Shown here: in pieces, positions 31,252-37,763 of the stretch
Numbering within the stretch: position 1 is the first letter of the stretch
How the letters are laid out: each line of letters opens with the position of its first letter
DNA from: Erysipelothrix sp.
GTDB taxonomy: Bacteria > Bacillota_I > Bacilli_A > Erysipelotrichales > Erysipelotrichaceae
Direction: 5' to 3'
Length of the DNA: 37,763 nucleotides
NCBI GenBank assembly: GCA_012841625.1
Contig: DUUI01000022.1
Coordinates: forward strand, 1-37,763
Notes under the pieces: generated by a model
The model's input: the letters and a program-made list of their open reading frames with translations, nothing else
Databases searched by the model: none
Told to the model about the DNA's origin: nothing
Program-made: the position numbers and the translations under genes

Positions 31252-31377
31252 TATTACACCTCTTTTCTTTCTTACTATTATTATACCACTCTCAGAAGAT
31301 CATATAATGATACCGCTTTTAGCTTTTAAAATTCGACAAAATGATGTAAAGTATAGAGGAAAAGAGGAGGACTTGAA
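31252..31377. promoter_or_regulatory. divergent control region between the two aldolase genes
   Basis: For the minus-strand fda gene a TGGTATAAT extended -10 is at 31288-31280. For the plus-strand fba gene a TATAAT is at 31303-31308, whose 17-nt spaced -35 position coincides with the fda -10. A second weak possibility for fba is TATAGA at 31352-31357. AGGAGG at 31365-31370 is the fba ribosome site. No clear operator palindrome is seen. Confidence 0.45.
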
Positions 31378-32244
31378 ATGGCATTAATTTCAGCAAAATC
31401 AATATTAGATAATGCTCGCGATGGGCATTATGCGGTAGGCGCATTCAACATTAATAATCTTGAATGGACTAAACTTATTTTAGAAGTATCAGAAGAAAAG
31501 AAATCACCAGTATTATTAGGTGTTTCAGAAGGTGCAGTGAAGTATATGGGTGGCTTTAAAGTAGTCGCCGATATGGTAGCAGCATTAGTTGAATCACTAA
31601 ATATTACAGTACCAGTTGCTTTACACTTAGACCATGGGTCATATGAAGGATCATTTAAGGCAATTGATGCTGGTTTTACATCCGTTATGTATGATGGGTC
31701 ACATTTACCACTAGAAGAAAACTTACAACAAACGCGTGAAGTTGTTAAATATGCTCATGATCGCGGCTTAAGCGTTGAAGCAGAAGTTGGATCAATTGGT
31801 GGCGAAGAAGATGGAATTGTTGGACTAGGCGAACTCGCTGATCCAGTTGAATGTCAAAAACTAGCAGACACAGGCATTGATTTCTTAGCTGCAGGGATTG
31901 GTAATATTCATGGTAAATACCCTGAAAACTGGGCAGGTCTTCACTTTGAGCGCTTAGCAGAAGTTAAAGATGCATCAAATGGCCTTCCATTAGTACTACA
32001 TGGTGGAACAGGTATTCCTGAAGACCAAATCACAAAAGCTATAGATTTGGGCGTATCTAAGATTAATGTGAATACAGAACTTCAATTAGCATTTGCTGAA
32101 GGAATCCGTGAATACATCGAAGCTGGTAAAGATTTAGAAGGTAAAGGATTCGATCCTCGTAAATTATTAGCGCCTGGTGTTGAAGCAGCTAAACAAGTTG
32201 TTCGCGATAAAATCGACATGTTTGGTTCTGAAAACAAAGCATAA
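31378..32244 (+). CDS. fba: class II fructose-bisphosphate aldolase
   Basis: Zinc-dependent aldolase of 288 residues for glycolysis and gluconeogenesis. Asp85 and zinc-binding His86 are in ALHLDHGS, followed by VMYDGSHLPLEENLQQT, the VEAEVGSIGGEEDG segment with a metal-binding Glu, and GGTGIPEDQI and INVNTELQ near the C-terminus. In B. subtilis fbaA lies between pyrG and murAA, as it does here, so this is the ancestral aldolase of the locus. Its codon use is regular and it has a strong GAGGAGGA site, consistent with high expression. Confidence 0.95.
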   Translation: MALISAKSILDNARDGHYAVGAFNINNLEWTKLILEVSEEKKSPVLLGVSEGAVKYMGGFKVVADMVAALVESLNITVPVALHLDHGSYEGSFKAIDAGFTSVMYDGSHLPLEENLQQTREVVKYAHDRGLSVEAEVGSIGGEEDGIVGLGELADPVECQKLADTGIDFLAAGIGNIHGKYPENWAGLHFERLAEVKDASNGLPLVLHGGTGIPEDQITKAIDLGVSKINVNTELQLAFAEGIREYIEAGKDLEGKGFDPRKLLAPGVEAAKQVVRDKIDMFGSENKA

Positions 32245-32255
32245 ATGTTTTAACT

Positions 32256-32284
32256 AAAGCCATTTATTTACTATAGCTTTTTTT
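32256..32284 (+). terminator. weak terminator after fba
   Basis: AAAGC (32256-32260) pairing with GCTTT (32276-32280) around a 15-nt AT-rich loop, followed by TTTT. The short stem makes it doubtful; read-through into the small lipoprotein gene is possible. Confidence 0.45.
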
Positions 32285-32298
32285 GACCAGGGAAAATT

Positions 32299-32577
32299 AT
32301 GAAAAATATAATGCTATCAATAATGTTGGTTTTAGCACTCACTTCTTGTACAGCGAAGATAACAGAACCAACGAAAGACAATATTGAAAAATGGTTACAA
32401 CAAGAGAACATTGAAATACCCAGCGATGACATTGAAGAAGCTAAAAACATGGCCATATGGGCCATTGAATTAGCTAAGGAAAAAGGTTTACATGCTAAAC
32501 ATGCTCTGAGCAATCTAGAGTATGCTGATTTCATTGATGAAGTTGTAGAGAAATCTAAAATTAAAGTCGAACAGTGA
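32299..32577 (+). CDS. small hypothetical lipoprotein
   Basis: 92 residues with a clear lipoprotein signal: basic N-terminus MKN, hydrophobic IMLSIMLVLAL, lipobox LTSC (Cys17). The mature part is charged and helical (EKWLQQENIEIPSDDIEEAKNM and so on) with no motif I recognise. It is anchored outside the membrane. An AGGGAAAA site lies upstream and a terminator follows. It sits between fba and murA, where B. subtilis has other genes. Function unknown. Confidence 0.75.
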   Translation: MKNIMLSIMLVLALTSCTAKITEPTKDNIEKWLQQENIEIPSDDIEEAKNMAIWAIELAKEKGLHAKHALSNLEYADFIDEVVEKSKIKVEQ

Positions 32578-32582
32578 CTAAG

Positions 32583-32610
32583 AAAAAATCATCATTAACG
32601 ATGATTTTTT
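32583..32610 (+). terminator. terminator after the small lipoprotein gene
   Basis: AAAAAATCATC (32583-32593) pairing with GATGATTTTTT (32600-32610), 6-nt loop. The A-run and T-run make it usable from both strands; the minus-strand nucleotidase gene ends at 32683. Confidence 0.88.
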
Positions 32611-32682
32611 GTTAGATTGTTGATAGGCATAATAGAAAATTTTTCAGCATAAATTTGTATTAATTTTGAGACACCTTAAAAT

Positions 32683-34158
32683 TTACTTAACCACCTTAAT
32701 ATTATCCACATGGTTAACAACCAGTGGTTGGTTATTAAGAATATAGTCATATAGAAGATCCAAGACTTCATTAGGGTCTTCTTTTAGTTTCTTACAATTT
32801 TTAATCATTTGGAAGTTACCACCACCCGTAGCTCGATAGTTATTAAGAACCATAGTATAGCTGTCTTTCTCTGCAGGTAAAACCAAGTTTTTGATACGAT
32901 GACCAATCGGTTCACTAACATCTATTGTATAAGATAATCCATCCCCCATATCATAATCATACATTTGGAGTTTAGGAGTAGTGAACTTGGGATTAATAAC
33001 AATAGTGTCGTCCTTGAGTGAGAAGTAGCTGGCCGTTTGTTCAAGGTATTGAAGAAGAACGTCCTTGGTGATTTCAATGAGAGTTAATGTATTAGGATAT
33101 GGATAACTAGCAACTAAGTCCCTCATAGATATATTCTCTTTTAAGCCTGGTGATGTGTTGAATAGTGAGCTAAAGACAAAATCAGCTTTAAAGTAATCTA
33201 AACAGACTTGGTTTATAAAAGATGTGTATTTTGATTTAGTAACTTGTGCTTCAAAAACATCATCAATACTCATATCAGGTCCAGTTCCAATTTGTGTGTC
33301 TAACCATGTTTGAGTGAGCGTTTCATCTTCCTTAAACTGTTCTTCAAAGTTTTTATCGATGTCAAAGTTTGATGAAGAAATAAGTTTTCCAGAAAACTGG
33401 TGATTATCATAAAACACTTCCATGTACTCCAATGCGTTATTAGCACATTGTAAACAAAGAGTGTCATTGACAATCTCAACAAAGCTACGATGTTGGTGAC
33501 CTGAAATAATAACGTCTATCTCTGGTATTTTTGAGATTTCATAGCCAACATTTTCACCAGTTAACATTTCAGTTGCTTCACCCGTGTGTAAGTCTCTTTC
33601 AAATCCACCATGATAGATAACAATAATGTGATCAACAATATGTTTAAGTTCATCAACCTCTTTTTGAACGGTTTCGAGTGTGTTTAAGATTTGAATGTTT
33701 TCAATGTTTTCTGGTTTCTCCCAATTAGGAATATAATCAGTAACAACTCCAATCAAACCAAATTTAATGTTGTCTTTATTGATATAGATTTTTGGCTCAC
33801 CAATTGGTTTGTTGTTGATTAGAATGTTTGACGTTAAACAATTTGAATTGTTTGTATCCAAATAGCGTTTTAAAACATCCTGTCCATAATTAAAGTCATG
33901 GTTTCCAAGATTAAAGTAATTATAGTTAAGTGAGTTAAAAGCCTTAGCCATAATAGAAGTTTCTTGGTATCGATTGTTATAGGTAGTTAAAGGTGTTCCT
34001 TGTAAGACATCCCCATTGTCTATTAGAATCATCTCGTGATCATTATACTGTTTAAATGCTGTTGATAAGCGTGAGAGTGAATGGGTTGTTTGTGAGTTGT
34101 CTTTATAATCATGACTCATAATTGAGCCATGAACATCTGTTGTAAATAGTAAGTACAT
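32683..34158 (-). CDS. 5'-nucleotidase / 2',3'-cyclic phosphodiesterase family enzyme, apparently cytoplasmic
   Basis: 491-residue metallophosphoesterase of the UshA/CpdB/YfkN family. The metal-site motifs are in order: TTDVHG (Asp8, His10), DNGDVLQG (Asp50), GNHDFNYG (Asn86, His87), YHGG and SGHQHRS. The C-terminal nucleotidase domain has the substrate signature NNYRATGGGNF. Family members are normally secreted, but this protein starts directly with the catalytic domain (MYLLFTTDVHG), with no signal peptide, so it should act inside the cell on nucleotides. A GGAGGG site precedes the ATG. It is divergent from murA and shares a palindromic -35 region with it. Confidence 0.88.
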   Translation of the reverse strand: MYLLFTTDVHGSIMSHDYKDNSQTTHSLSRLSTAFKQYNDHEMILIDNGDVLQGTPLTTYNNRYQETSIMAKAFNSLNYNYFNLGNHDFNYGQDVLKRYLDTNNSNCLTSNILINNKPIGEPKIYINKDNIKFGLIGVVTDYIPNWEKPENIENIQILNTLETVQKEVDELKHIVDHIIVIYHGGFERDLHTGEATEMLTGENVGYEISKIPEIDVIISGHQHRSFVEIVNDTLCLQCANNALEYMEVFYDNHQFSGKLISSSNFDIDKNFEEQFKEDETLTQTWLDTQIGTGPDMSIDDVFEAQVTKSKYTSFINQVCLDYFKADFVFSSLFNTSPGLKENISMRDLVASYPYPNTLTLIEITKDVLLQYLEQTASYFSLKDDTIVINPKFTTPKLQMYDYDMGDGLSYTIDVSEPIGHRIKNLVLPAEKDSYTMVLNNYRATGGGNFQMIKNCKKLKEDPNEVLDLLYDYILNNQPLVVNHVDNIKVVK

Positions 34159-34176
34159 AAATGCCCTCCACTGTAC

Positions 34177-34228
34177 ATTATAGACTAAATGCGAGCACGT
34201 TTAAAAGTGTTCACAAATAAGTTATAAT
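34177..34228. promoter_or_regulatory. divergent promoters with a shared palindromic -35 (nucleotidase gene / murA)
   Basis: The minus-strand -10 is TATAAT (34182-34177); the plus-strand -10 is TATAAT (34223-34228). Each is 17 nt from the same self-complementary TTTAAA at 34200-34205. The surrounding 20 bp (34193-34212, GAGCACG through AGTGTTC) are palindromic at 16 positions, so the site could also be an operator. Hexamers and spacing are seen; shared use and regulation are inference. Confidence 0.5.
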
Positions 34229-34252
34229 TAACGGGTGAAAGGGAACGAAAAT

Positions 34253-35512
34253 ATGGCGGATGTTATAAAAATTGAAGGACAACATGAATTAAACGGAACA
34301 ATTCGTGTGAGTGGGTCCAAGAATGCGACGGTCGCATTAATCCCAGCTGCTGTTTTATCAAGTAATGGTAAAGTAACAATCTATGGGGTACCCGAAATTG
34401 ACGATGTAGAAAATTTAAGAGTTTTATTAAAAGAGTTAAATGTTTCTGTTGAACAAACAGATGACATGTTAGAAATTGATTCTAGTAATTTAATTAATAT
34501 TGATTTAGAGAGTAATGCGGTAACCAAACTAAGAGCTTCATATTATTTGATGGGAGCCTTATTAGGTCGCTTTAAACGAGTGCGCATGAAAATGCCAGGA
34601 GGCTGTTATTTAGGGCCTCGACCAATTGATTTACACCTTAAAGGATTTGAGTCATTAGGCGCTAAAGTTACCTATGACCATTTGGGTTATTTAATTGAAG
34701 CAGAAGAGTTAACAGGCGCAAAGATTTACCTAGACTTTGCGAGTGTAGGCGCAACGATAAATATTATGTTTGCGGCAGTGCTAGCCAACGGACGCACAAC
34801 AATTGAGAATGCAGCCAAAGAACCTGAAATTATTGATGTTGCTACCATGTTAAATAAAATGGGGGCAAAGATTCGTGGAGCTGGTACCTCAGTTATTACA
34901 ATTGACGGGGTTGAGAAATTAGTTGGTTGTGTTCACGAAATTATTCCAGATCGTATTGTTGCTGGAACTTATTTAATTATAGCGGCTGCTATGGGACGTG
35001 AAGTAAGAATTGATAATATTATTCCACATCACTTAGAAGCTTTAATTTCTAAACTCTCTGAGATGGGAGTTAAGACTGAAGTAGGAGTTGACCATGTCGT
35101 CGTAACAAAAGCTGAGAATTTAAAAGGGGTCGATATTAGCACACAACCTTATCCAGGCTTTGCGACAGACTTACAACAACCTTTAACATCCTTACTAACC
35201 CAGGCAATTGGCAGCTCTGTTGTTAAAGAATCTATTTATACGGAGCGATTTAAACATTGTATTGAGTTACAAAGAATGGGTGCAGACATCAGATTGTCTA
35301 CTGCCCAGTGTACAGTAGAAGGACCAACACCTTTATATGGTGATACCGTTACAGCAACTGATTTACGCTGCGGTGCCAGTTTAATTGTGGCAGGTTTATT
35401 GGCTAAAGGCGTGACAACAATTAGAGAAACATACCATATCGATCGAGGATATGAACATATCGATGAAAAACTCCAAGCAATTGGAGCCAAGATTTGGCGA
35501 GAAGCTGAATAG
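34253..35512 (+). CDS. murA: UDP-N-acetylglucosamine 1-carboxyvinyltransferase
   Basis: First committed step of peptidoglycan synthesis: transfer of enolpyruvate from PEP to UDP-GlcNAc. 419 residues. It shows GSKNATVALIPAAVL (the conserved Lys-Asn pair), catalytic Cys118 in MPGGCYLGPRPIDLHLKGF (Cys, so fosfomycin-sensitive type), and the C-terminal RCGASLIVAGLLAKG and HIDRGYEHIDEKLQ. ATG 34253 is chosen with AAAGGGAA upstream; GTG 34235 has no ribosome site and lies too close to the -10. Its presence implies a walled cell. Confidence 0.95.
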   Translation: MADVIKIEGQHELNGTIRVSGSKNATVALIPAAVLSSNGKVTIYGVPEIDDVENLRVLLKELNVSVEQTDDMLEIDSSNLINIDLESNAVTKLRASYYLMGALLGRFKRVRMKMPGGCYLGPRPIDLHLKGFESLGAKVTYDHLGYLIEAEELTGAKIYLDFASVGATINIMFAAVLANGRTTIENAAKEPEIIDVATMLNKMGAKIRGAGTSVITIDGVEKLVGCVHEIIPDRIVAGTYLIIAAAMGREVRIDNIIPHHLEALISKLSEMGVKTEVGVDHVVVTKAENLKGVDISTQPYPGFATDLQQPLTSLLTQAIGSSVVKESIYTERFKHCIELQRMGADIRLSTAQCTVEGPTPLYGDTVTATDLRCGASLIVAGLLAKGVTTIRETYHIDRGYEHIDEKLQAIGAKIWREAE

Positions 35513-35523
35513 GAGGACACTTT

Positions 35524-35835
35524 ATGCAATTATCTACTACAAACCAAATCAGTGAAAAGAAAATTGTCCAAACGATTGGACCAGTTTTTGGTGAAGTTGT
35601 TGAGGGAATGAATTTTCTAAAAGACTTTGGTGCAGGCATTAGAGATATCTTTGGTGGACGTTCTCAAGGATATGAGGATGAAGTAACAAAAGCGCGTGAA
35701 GCAGCTCTCAATGAAATGGTAGAACGGGCTAGAGAGTTAGGCGCCAATGCGGTTGTTGGTGTTAGGATTGATTTAGAAACAATTGGGCAAATGATGCTTA
35801 TTCATGCTCAGGGCACAGCGGTTGTTATTGAGTGA
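35524..35835 (+). CDS. YbjQ family protein (UPF0145/DUF74)
   Basis: 103 residues with the family pattern VQTIGPVFGEVVEGMNFLKDFGAGIRDIFGGRSQGYEDEVTKAREAALNEM and the closing ELGANAVVGVRIDLETIG. The fold is a pentameric beta/alpha barrel of unknown role, sometimes called heavy-metal-binding on weak grounds. The gene follows murA by 11 nt with GGAGGA. Its TGA stop overlaps the GTG start of the hydrolase (GTGA), so the three genes are probably one transcript. Confidence 0.9.
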   Translation: MQLSTTNQISEKKIVQTIGPVFGEVVEGMNFLKDFGAGIRDIFGGRSQGYEDEVTKAREAALNEMVERARELGANAVVGVRIDLETIGQMMLIHAQGTAVVIE

Positions 35836-36707
35836 GTAAAAAGTTATTACTTGCCGCCTCAGCAGTGGCCTATTGGTTTTCTAGAAGAGAAGTTTTAAAG
35901 GTGTTTAAGCGTTTTGATAAGAGATTAACCCCAGTTGTCTTAGATGTTCCTCATGTGAATGTCACATTTAAGTCTGATGGTCAACAATTAGTTGGAAATC
36001 TATTTGGAACAAATGAAAAAGGTCTCATTGTCTTTGCGCATGGTTTAGGCTTGGGAAGCGATGATTATTATATGATTACAAAGGCATTAGCCCTAAATGG
36101 ATACCAGGTACTAGCATATGATGCGACAGGAACTTTTAGATCCCAAGGACAATCAACGGTTGGTATTAATCAGTCTGTTGTAGATTTACGAAGTGCCTTG
36201 GACTTTGTCTTATCACATAAAGACATAAATCATGACAAATTATACTTAGTGGGTCATTCATGGGGTGGTTATGCTGTTGCAGCTATTCTTAATGAAAAGA
36301 AATACCCAGTTGATGGAATCATCTCATTAGGTGCAAGTAATTCAGCGTTTGAGTTGATGTATTATAATGTCGAGCATCCAGCTGAAAAACTAATGCTGCC
36401 TTTTACATCTCTATACCACATATTCGCTTTTGGGAAAGATTTCTTTTATACAGCAGTTGGTGGCTTGAATAAATCGAATATTCCAGCATTAATTGTTCAT
36501 GGAACCAAGGATGAACAGATTGACATAAAGACAACTTCCATTTATGCACATAAAGATAAAATTAAAAACCCTAATGTCCGATACTTCATTCGCGATGAAG
36601 ACGGCAATAATGGCCATAATTCTATCTTTGAAGATGTCAGTGATCCTAAAAAGATTGATCCTGTATTATTGGATGAAATGTTGAATTTCCTTGAGAGCTC
36701 CTTATAG
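35832..36707 (+). CDS. alpha/beta hydrolase, probably membrane-anchored
   Basis: 291-residue serine hydrolase. The nucleophile elbow GHSWGG places Ser143, the oxyanion region is FAHGLGLGSDDY (HG motif near 70), and candidate acid and base are Asp in VHGTKDEQID and His in NGHNSIFED. The first 18 residues (SKKLLLAASAVAYWFSRR) form a short hydrophobic stretch flanked by basic residues and may anchor or associate with the membrane. The start is GTG with no clear ribosome site, so translation depends on coupling to the YbjQ-like gene. Substrate unknown. Confidence 0.85.
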   Translation: MSKKLLLAASAVAYWFSRREVLKVFKRFDKRLTPVVLDVPHVNVTFKSDGQQLVGNLFGTNEKGLIVFAHGLGLGSDDYYMITKALALNGYQVLAYDATGTFRSQGQSTVGINQSVVDLRSALDFVLSHKDINHDKLYLVGHSWGGYAVAAILNEKKYPVDGIISLGASNSAFELMYYNVEHPAEKLMLPFTSLYHIFAFGKDFFYTAVGGLNKSNIPALIVHGTKDEQIDIKTTSIYAHKDKIKNPNVRYFIRDEDGNNGHNSIFEDVSDPKKIDPVLLDEMLNFLESSL

Positions 36708-36718
36708 GGGGCTTTTTT
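36694..36718 (+). terminator. terminator overlapping the hydrolase stop codon
   Basis: AGAGCTCC (36694-36701) pairs with GGGGCTTT (36708-36715, including G-T pairs), 6-nt loop containing most of the TAG, then T residues. It ends the murA transcript. Confidence 0.75.
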
Positions 36719-36855
36719 AATAAACTGAAAGTACTCTGGATTTTAATAAATTGTCCAGCTTGGATAAAGAACTGAATATTTTTGAAAAGAGTACCAATTT
36801 CTTTGACACTCTCTAGGATTTGTTGCAAACAAGATTAACTAATATATTATTATGG

Positions 36856-36861
36856 TATAAT
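36856..36861 (+). promoter_or_regulatory. extended -10 element of the marR-like gene
   Basis: TATAAT at 36856-36861 preceded by TGG (TGnTATAAT). The -35 is poor. The preceding gap (36719-36850) shows no gene and no other recognisable element. Confidence 0.55.
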
Positions 36862-36891
36862 TCTTCTAGAAACAACAGGGGGTAGAAGTTG

Positions 36892-37320
36892 ATGTTTAGA
36901 ATTGAAGAATGTCTATCTTTGATTACCAGAAACAGTTCCAAGATTTTTTACAATGTATTGTCAAGCAGATTAAAAGAGAAAGATGTTGGACTATCCGAAT
37001 GGATGGTTTTATATTATTTAAGTCTTAATGGTGGGATAACTCAAACAGAACTCGCAAACAATCTGTCAGTAACAGCACCGTCATTAGGACGCCAATTATC
37101 CACCATGGAAGATGATGGGTTAATCACAAGAAGCATACACGATGATGACTTGAGAATACGAAAACTCTATTTAACCAAAAAAGGAAGTAAACTAGGAAAA
37201 GAATGTAATGACATTGTTATCCAGTTTAAGAACGATATATCCAAAGGAATCACCCAAAAAGAGTTAGAACAAATGAGAATCACTCTAGATAAGATGGTTG
37301 ATAATGTGATAACTGAGTAA
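36892..37320 (+). CDS. MarR family transcriptional regulator
   Basis: 142-residue winged-helix regulator. The DNA-binding region shows WMVLYYLSLNGGITQTELAN, then SVTAPSLGRQLSTMEDDGLI and the wing TRSIHDDDLRIRKLYLTKKG, a standard MarR layout with flanking dimerisation helices. ATG 36892 is chosen with AGGGGGT 8 nt upstream; TTG 36889 is also in frame. It is a single gene between the murA transcript and rpmE, so its targets are not evident. No palindromic operator is obvious at its own promoter. Confidence 0.9.
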   Translation: MFRIEECLSLITRNSSKIFYNVLSSRLKEKDVGLSEWMVLYYLSLNGGITQTELANNLSVTAPSLGRQLSTMEDDGLITRSIHDDDLRIRKLYLTKKGSKLGKECNDIVIQFKNDISKGITQKELEQMRITLDKMVDNVITE

Positions 37321-37327
37321 TAATATC

Positions 37328-37356
37328 TTGATTAAAGGTTCCTTTTATGGTATTAT
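37328..37356 (+). promoter_or_regulatory. promoter of rpmE
   Basis: TTGATT (37328-37333), 17-nt spacer, TATTAT (37351-37356) with an upstream TGG. Transcription start about 37363, leaving a leader of about 52 nt that contains a hairpin. Confidence 0.7.
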
Positions 37357-37379
37357 TCTCTAGCAACTAAAACTTACTT

Positions 37380-37396
37380 TGGTTGGACACCAACCA
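37380..37396 (+). promoter_or_regulatory. hairpin in the rpmE leader
   Basis: TGGTTG (37380-37385) and CAACCA (37391-37396), 5-nt loop, located 8 nt before the GGAAGGAG ribosome site. Ribosomal protein genes often carry autoregulatory leaders, so L31 binding is possible but unproven. Confidence 0.4.
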
Positions 37397-37414
37397 GAGC
37401 GGAAGGAGATAAAT

Positions 37415-37618
37415 ATGAAAAAAGGAATACACCCAGAATATGCAGTTACAAAAGTAACCTGTGCATCTTGTGGGAATGAGTTTGAACTAGGATCAACAAG
37501 TAAAGACCTTCGCGTAGATACTTGTAGTAACTGTCACCCATTCTATACTGGCAAACAACGCTTTGCTCAGGCACAAGGACGTATCGAAAAATTTAATAAG
37601 AAATTCGGTCTTAAGTAA
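37415..37618 (+). CDS. rpmE: 50S ribosomal protein L31 (zinc-binding form)
   Basis: 67 residues. [22 protein letters not shown] starts the L31 fold. Zinc ligands are Cys16, Cys19, Cys37 and Cys40 (CASC and CSNC), so this is the C+ zinc-containing type. [10 protein letters not shown] is the conserved L31 signature. ATG 37415 follows GGAAGGAG; an upstream in-frame extension passes through the leader hairpin and is excluded. In B. subtilis rpmE follows murAA and rho; rho is absent here. Confidence 0.96.
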   Translation: MKKGIHPEYAVTKVTCASCGNEFELGSTSKDLRVDTCSNCHPFYTGKQRFAQAQGRIEKFNKKFGLK

Positions 37619-37642
37619 AAAGCTCCATATGGAGCTTTTTTT
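37617..37642 (+). terminator. terminator of rpmE
   Basis: AAAAAGCTCC / GGAGCTTTTT with a 4-nt loop (37617-37640) overlaps the stop codon and ends in T residues. Confidence 0.92.
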
Positions 37643-37681
37643 CAGACTGTTGACAAAGTCATAAAGACAACTTAAAAGTAT

Positions 37682-37755
37682 TTGTTATTAACTATCAATA
37701 GTATGATAAAATAAAAGTGGCGAGAACCTCATCAACAAGAATTCTCGCCTTTTTT
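37682..37755 (+). promoter_or_regulatory. promoter followed immediately by a terminator hairpin (attenuator or short RNA)
   Basis: An extended -10 TGATAAAAT (TAAAAT 37707-37712) would start transcription about 37719, the first base of the hairpin GGCGAGAA (37719-37726) / TTCTCGCC (37742-37749), which ends in six T residues. The weak -35 TTGTTA (37682-37687) has a 19-nt spacer. A second TTGACA at 37650-37655 has only a poor -10 (TAAAAG, 37673-37678). The transcript would be about 37 nt unless termination is relieved into a gene beyond the window. Confidence 0.55.
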
Positions 37756-37763
37756 GAACTTAA

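Noticed and set aside
37379-37414. A 12-residue N-terminal extension of ribosomal protein L31
   Set aside because: It spans the leader hairpin and has no ribosome site; GGAAGGAG precedes ATG 37415, which gives the standard L31 N-terminus.
1-37763. CRISPR array, tRNA or rRNA genes, transposase genes, prophage or attachment sites
   Set aside because: No regularly spaced direct repeats, tRNA/rRNA signatures, integrase or transposase motifs were found anywhere in the window.

Overview
The window is low-GC, gene-dense DNA with strong Shine-Dalgarno sequences and T-tailed hairpin terminators. TGA is used as a stop codon (for example at the ends of feoB, the first ABC permease and the ybjQ-like gene), so the standard bacterial code applies. 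Gene order resembles Bacillus: tcdA, rarA and dtd lie close together, and a core of ywiB-like, rpoE, pyrG, fba, murA and rpmE recalls the B. subtilis ywiB/rpoE-pyrG-fbaA-murAA-rpmE region. MurA implies a cell wall. I infer a Bacillota or wall-bearing Tenericutes relative (Haloplasma, Izemoplasma or Erysipelotrichia-like); the sequence alone does not settle the taxon.

Layout. 1-3.7 kb: tcdA, a small membrane protein, msrA and a two-gene ABC exporter. 3.8-4.9 kb: a tandem-repeat lipoprotein with its own promoter and terminator. 5-8.9 kb: rarA divergent from dtd-folD-DUF951-ychF. 8.9-15.2 kb: a complete branched-chain amino-acid-type ABC importer, livH-livM-livG-livF-livK, whose LivG carries a coiled-coil extension of about 410 residues. 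15.2-18.1 kb: darA (c-di-AMP receptor), pta, a DUF937 gene and an aldo/keto reductase. 18.1-18.4 kb: a gene-free stretch with a candidate structured RNA. 18.4-20.9 kb (minus strand): feoA-feoB plus a 51-residue FeoB-associated Cys-rich protein, with a near-consensus Fur box upstream. 21.1-25.5 kb: ispF-gltX-HD hydrolase-pepP. 25.5-26.6 kb: decayed DNA with a broken XRE-like regulator and a membrane protein gene interrupted by a stop. 26.8-37.8 kb: ywiB-like, rpoE, a second M24 peptidase, pyrG, class I and class II aldolases back to back, a small lipoprotein, a 5'-nucleotidase family enzyme, murA, a YbjQ-like gene, an alpha/beta hydrolase, a MarR regulator and rpmE.

Most notable points. (1) The CTP synthase has Ser in place of the amidotransferase nucleophile Cys at residue 381, while the rest of the active site looks intact. 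This predicts ammonia-dependent CTP synthesis. The same gene has a leader matching CTP-sensing reiterative-transcription attenuation. (2) LivG is fused to a very long coiled coil whose 5' end overprints livM. (3) The 18.3 kb gap can fold into hairpins and an H-type pseudoknot. (4) Regulatory architecture is compact: mirror-image leaderless promoters between rarA and dtd, a palindromic -35 shared by the 5'-nucleotidase and murA genes, a TetR-type palindrome in the liv leader, and a cre-like site in the darA-pta promoter.
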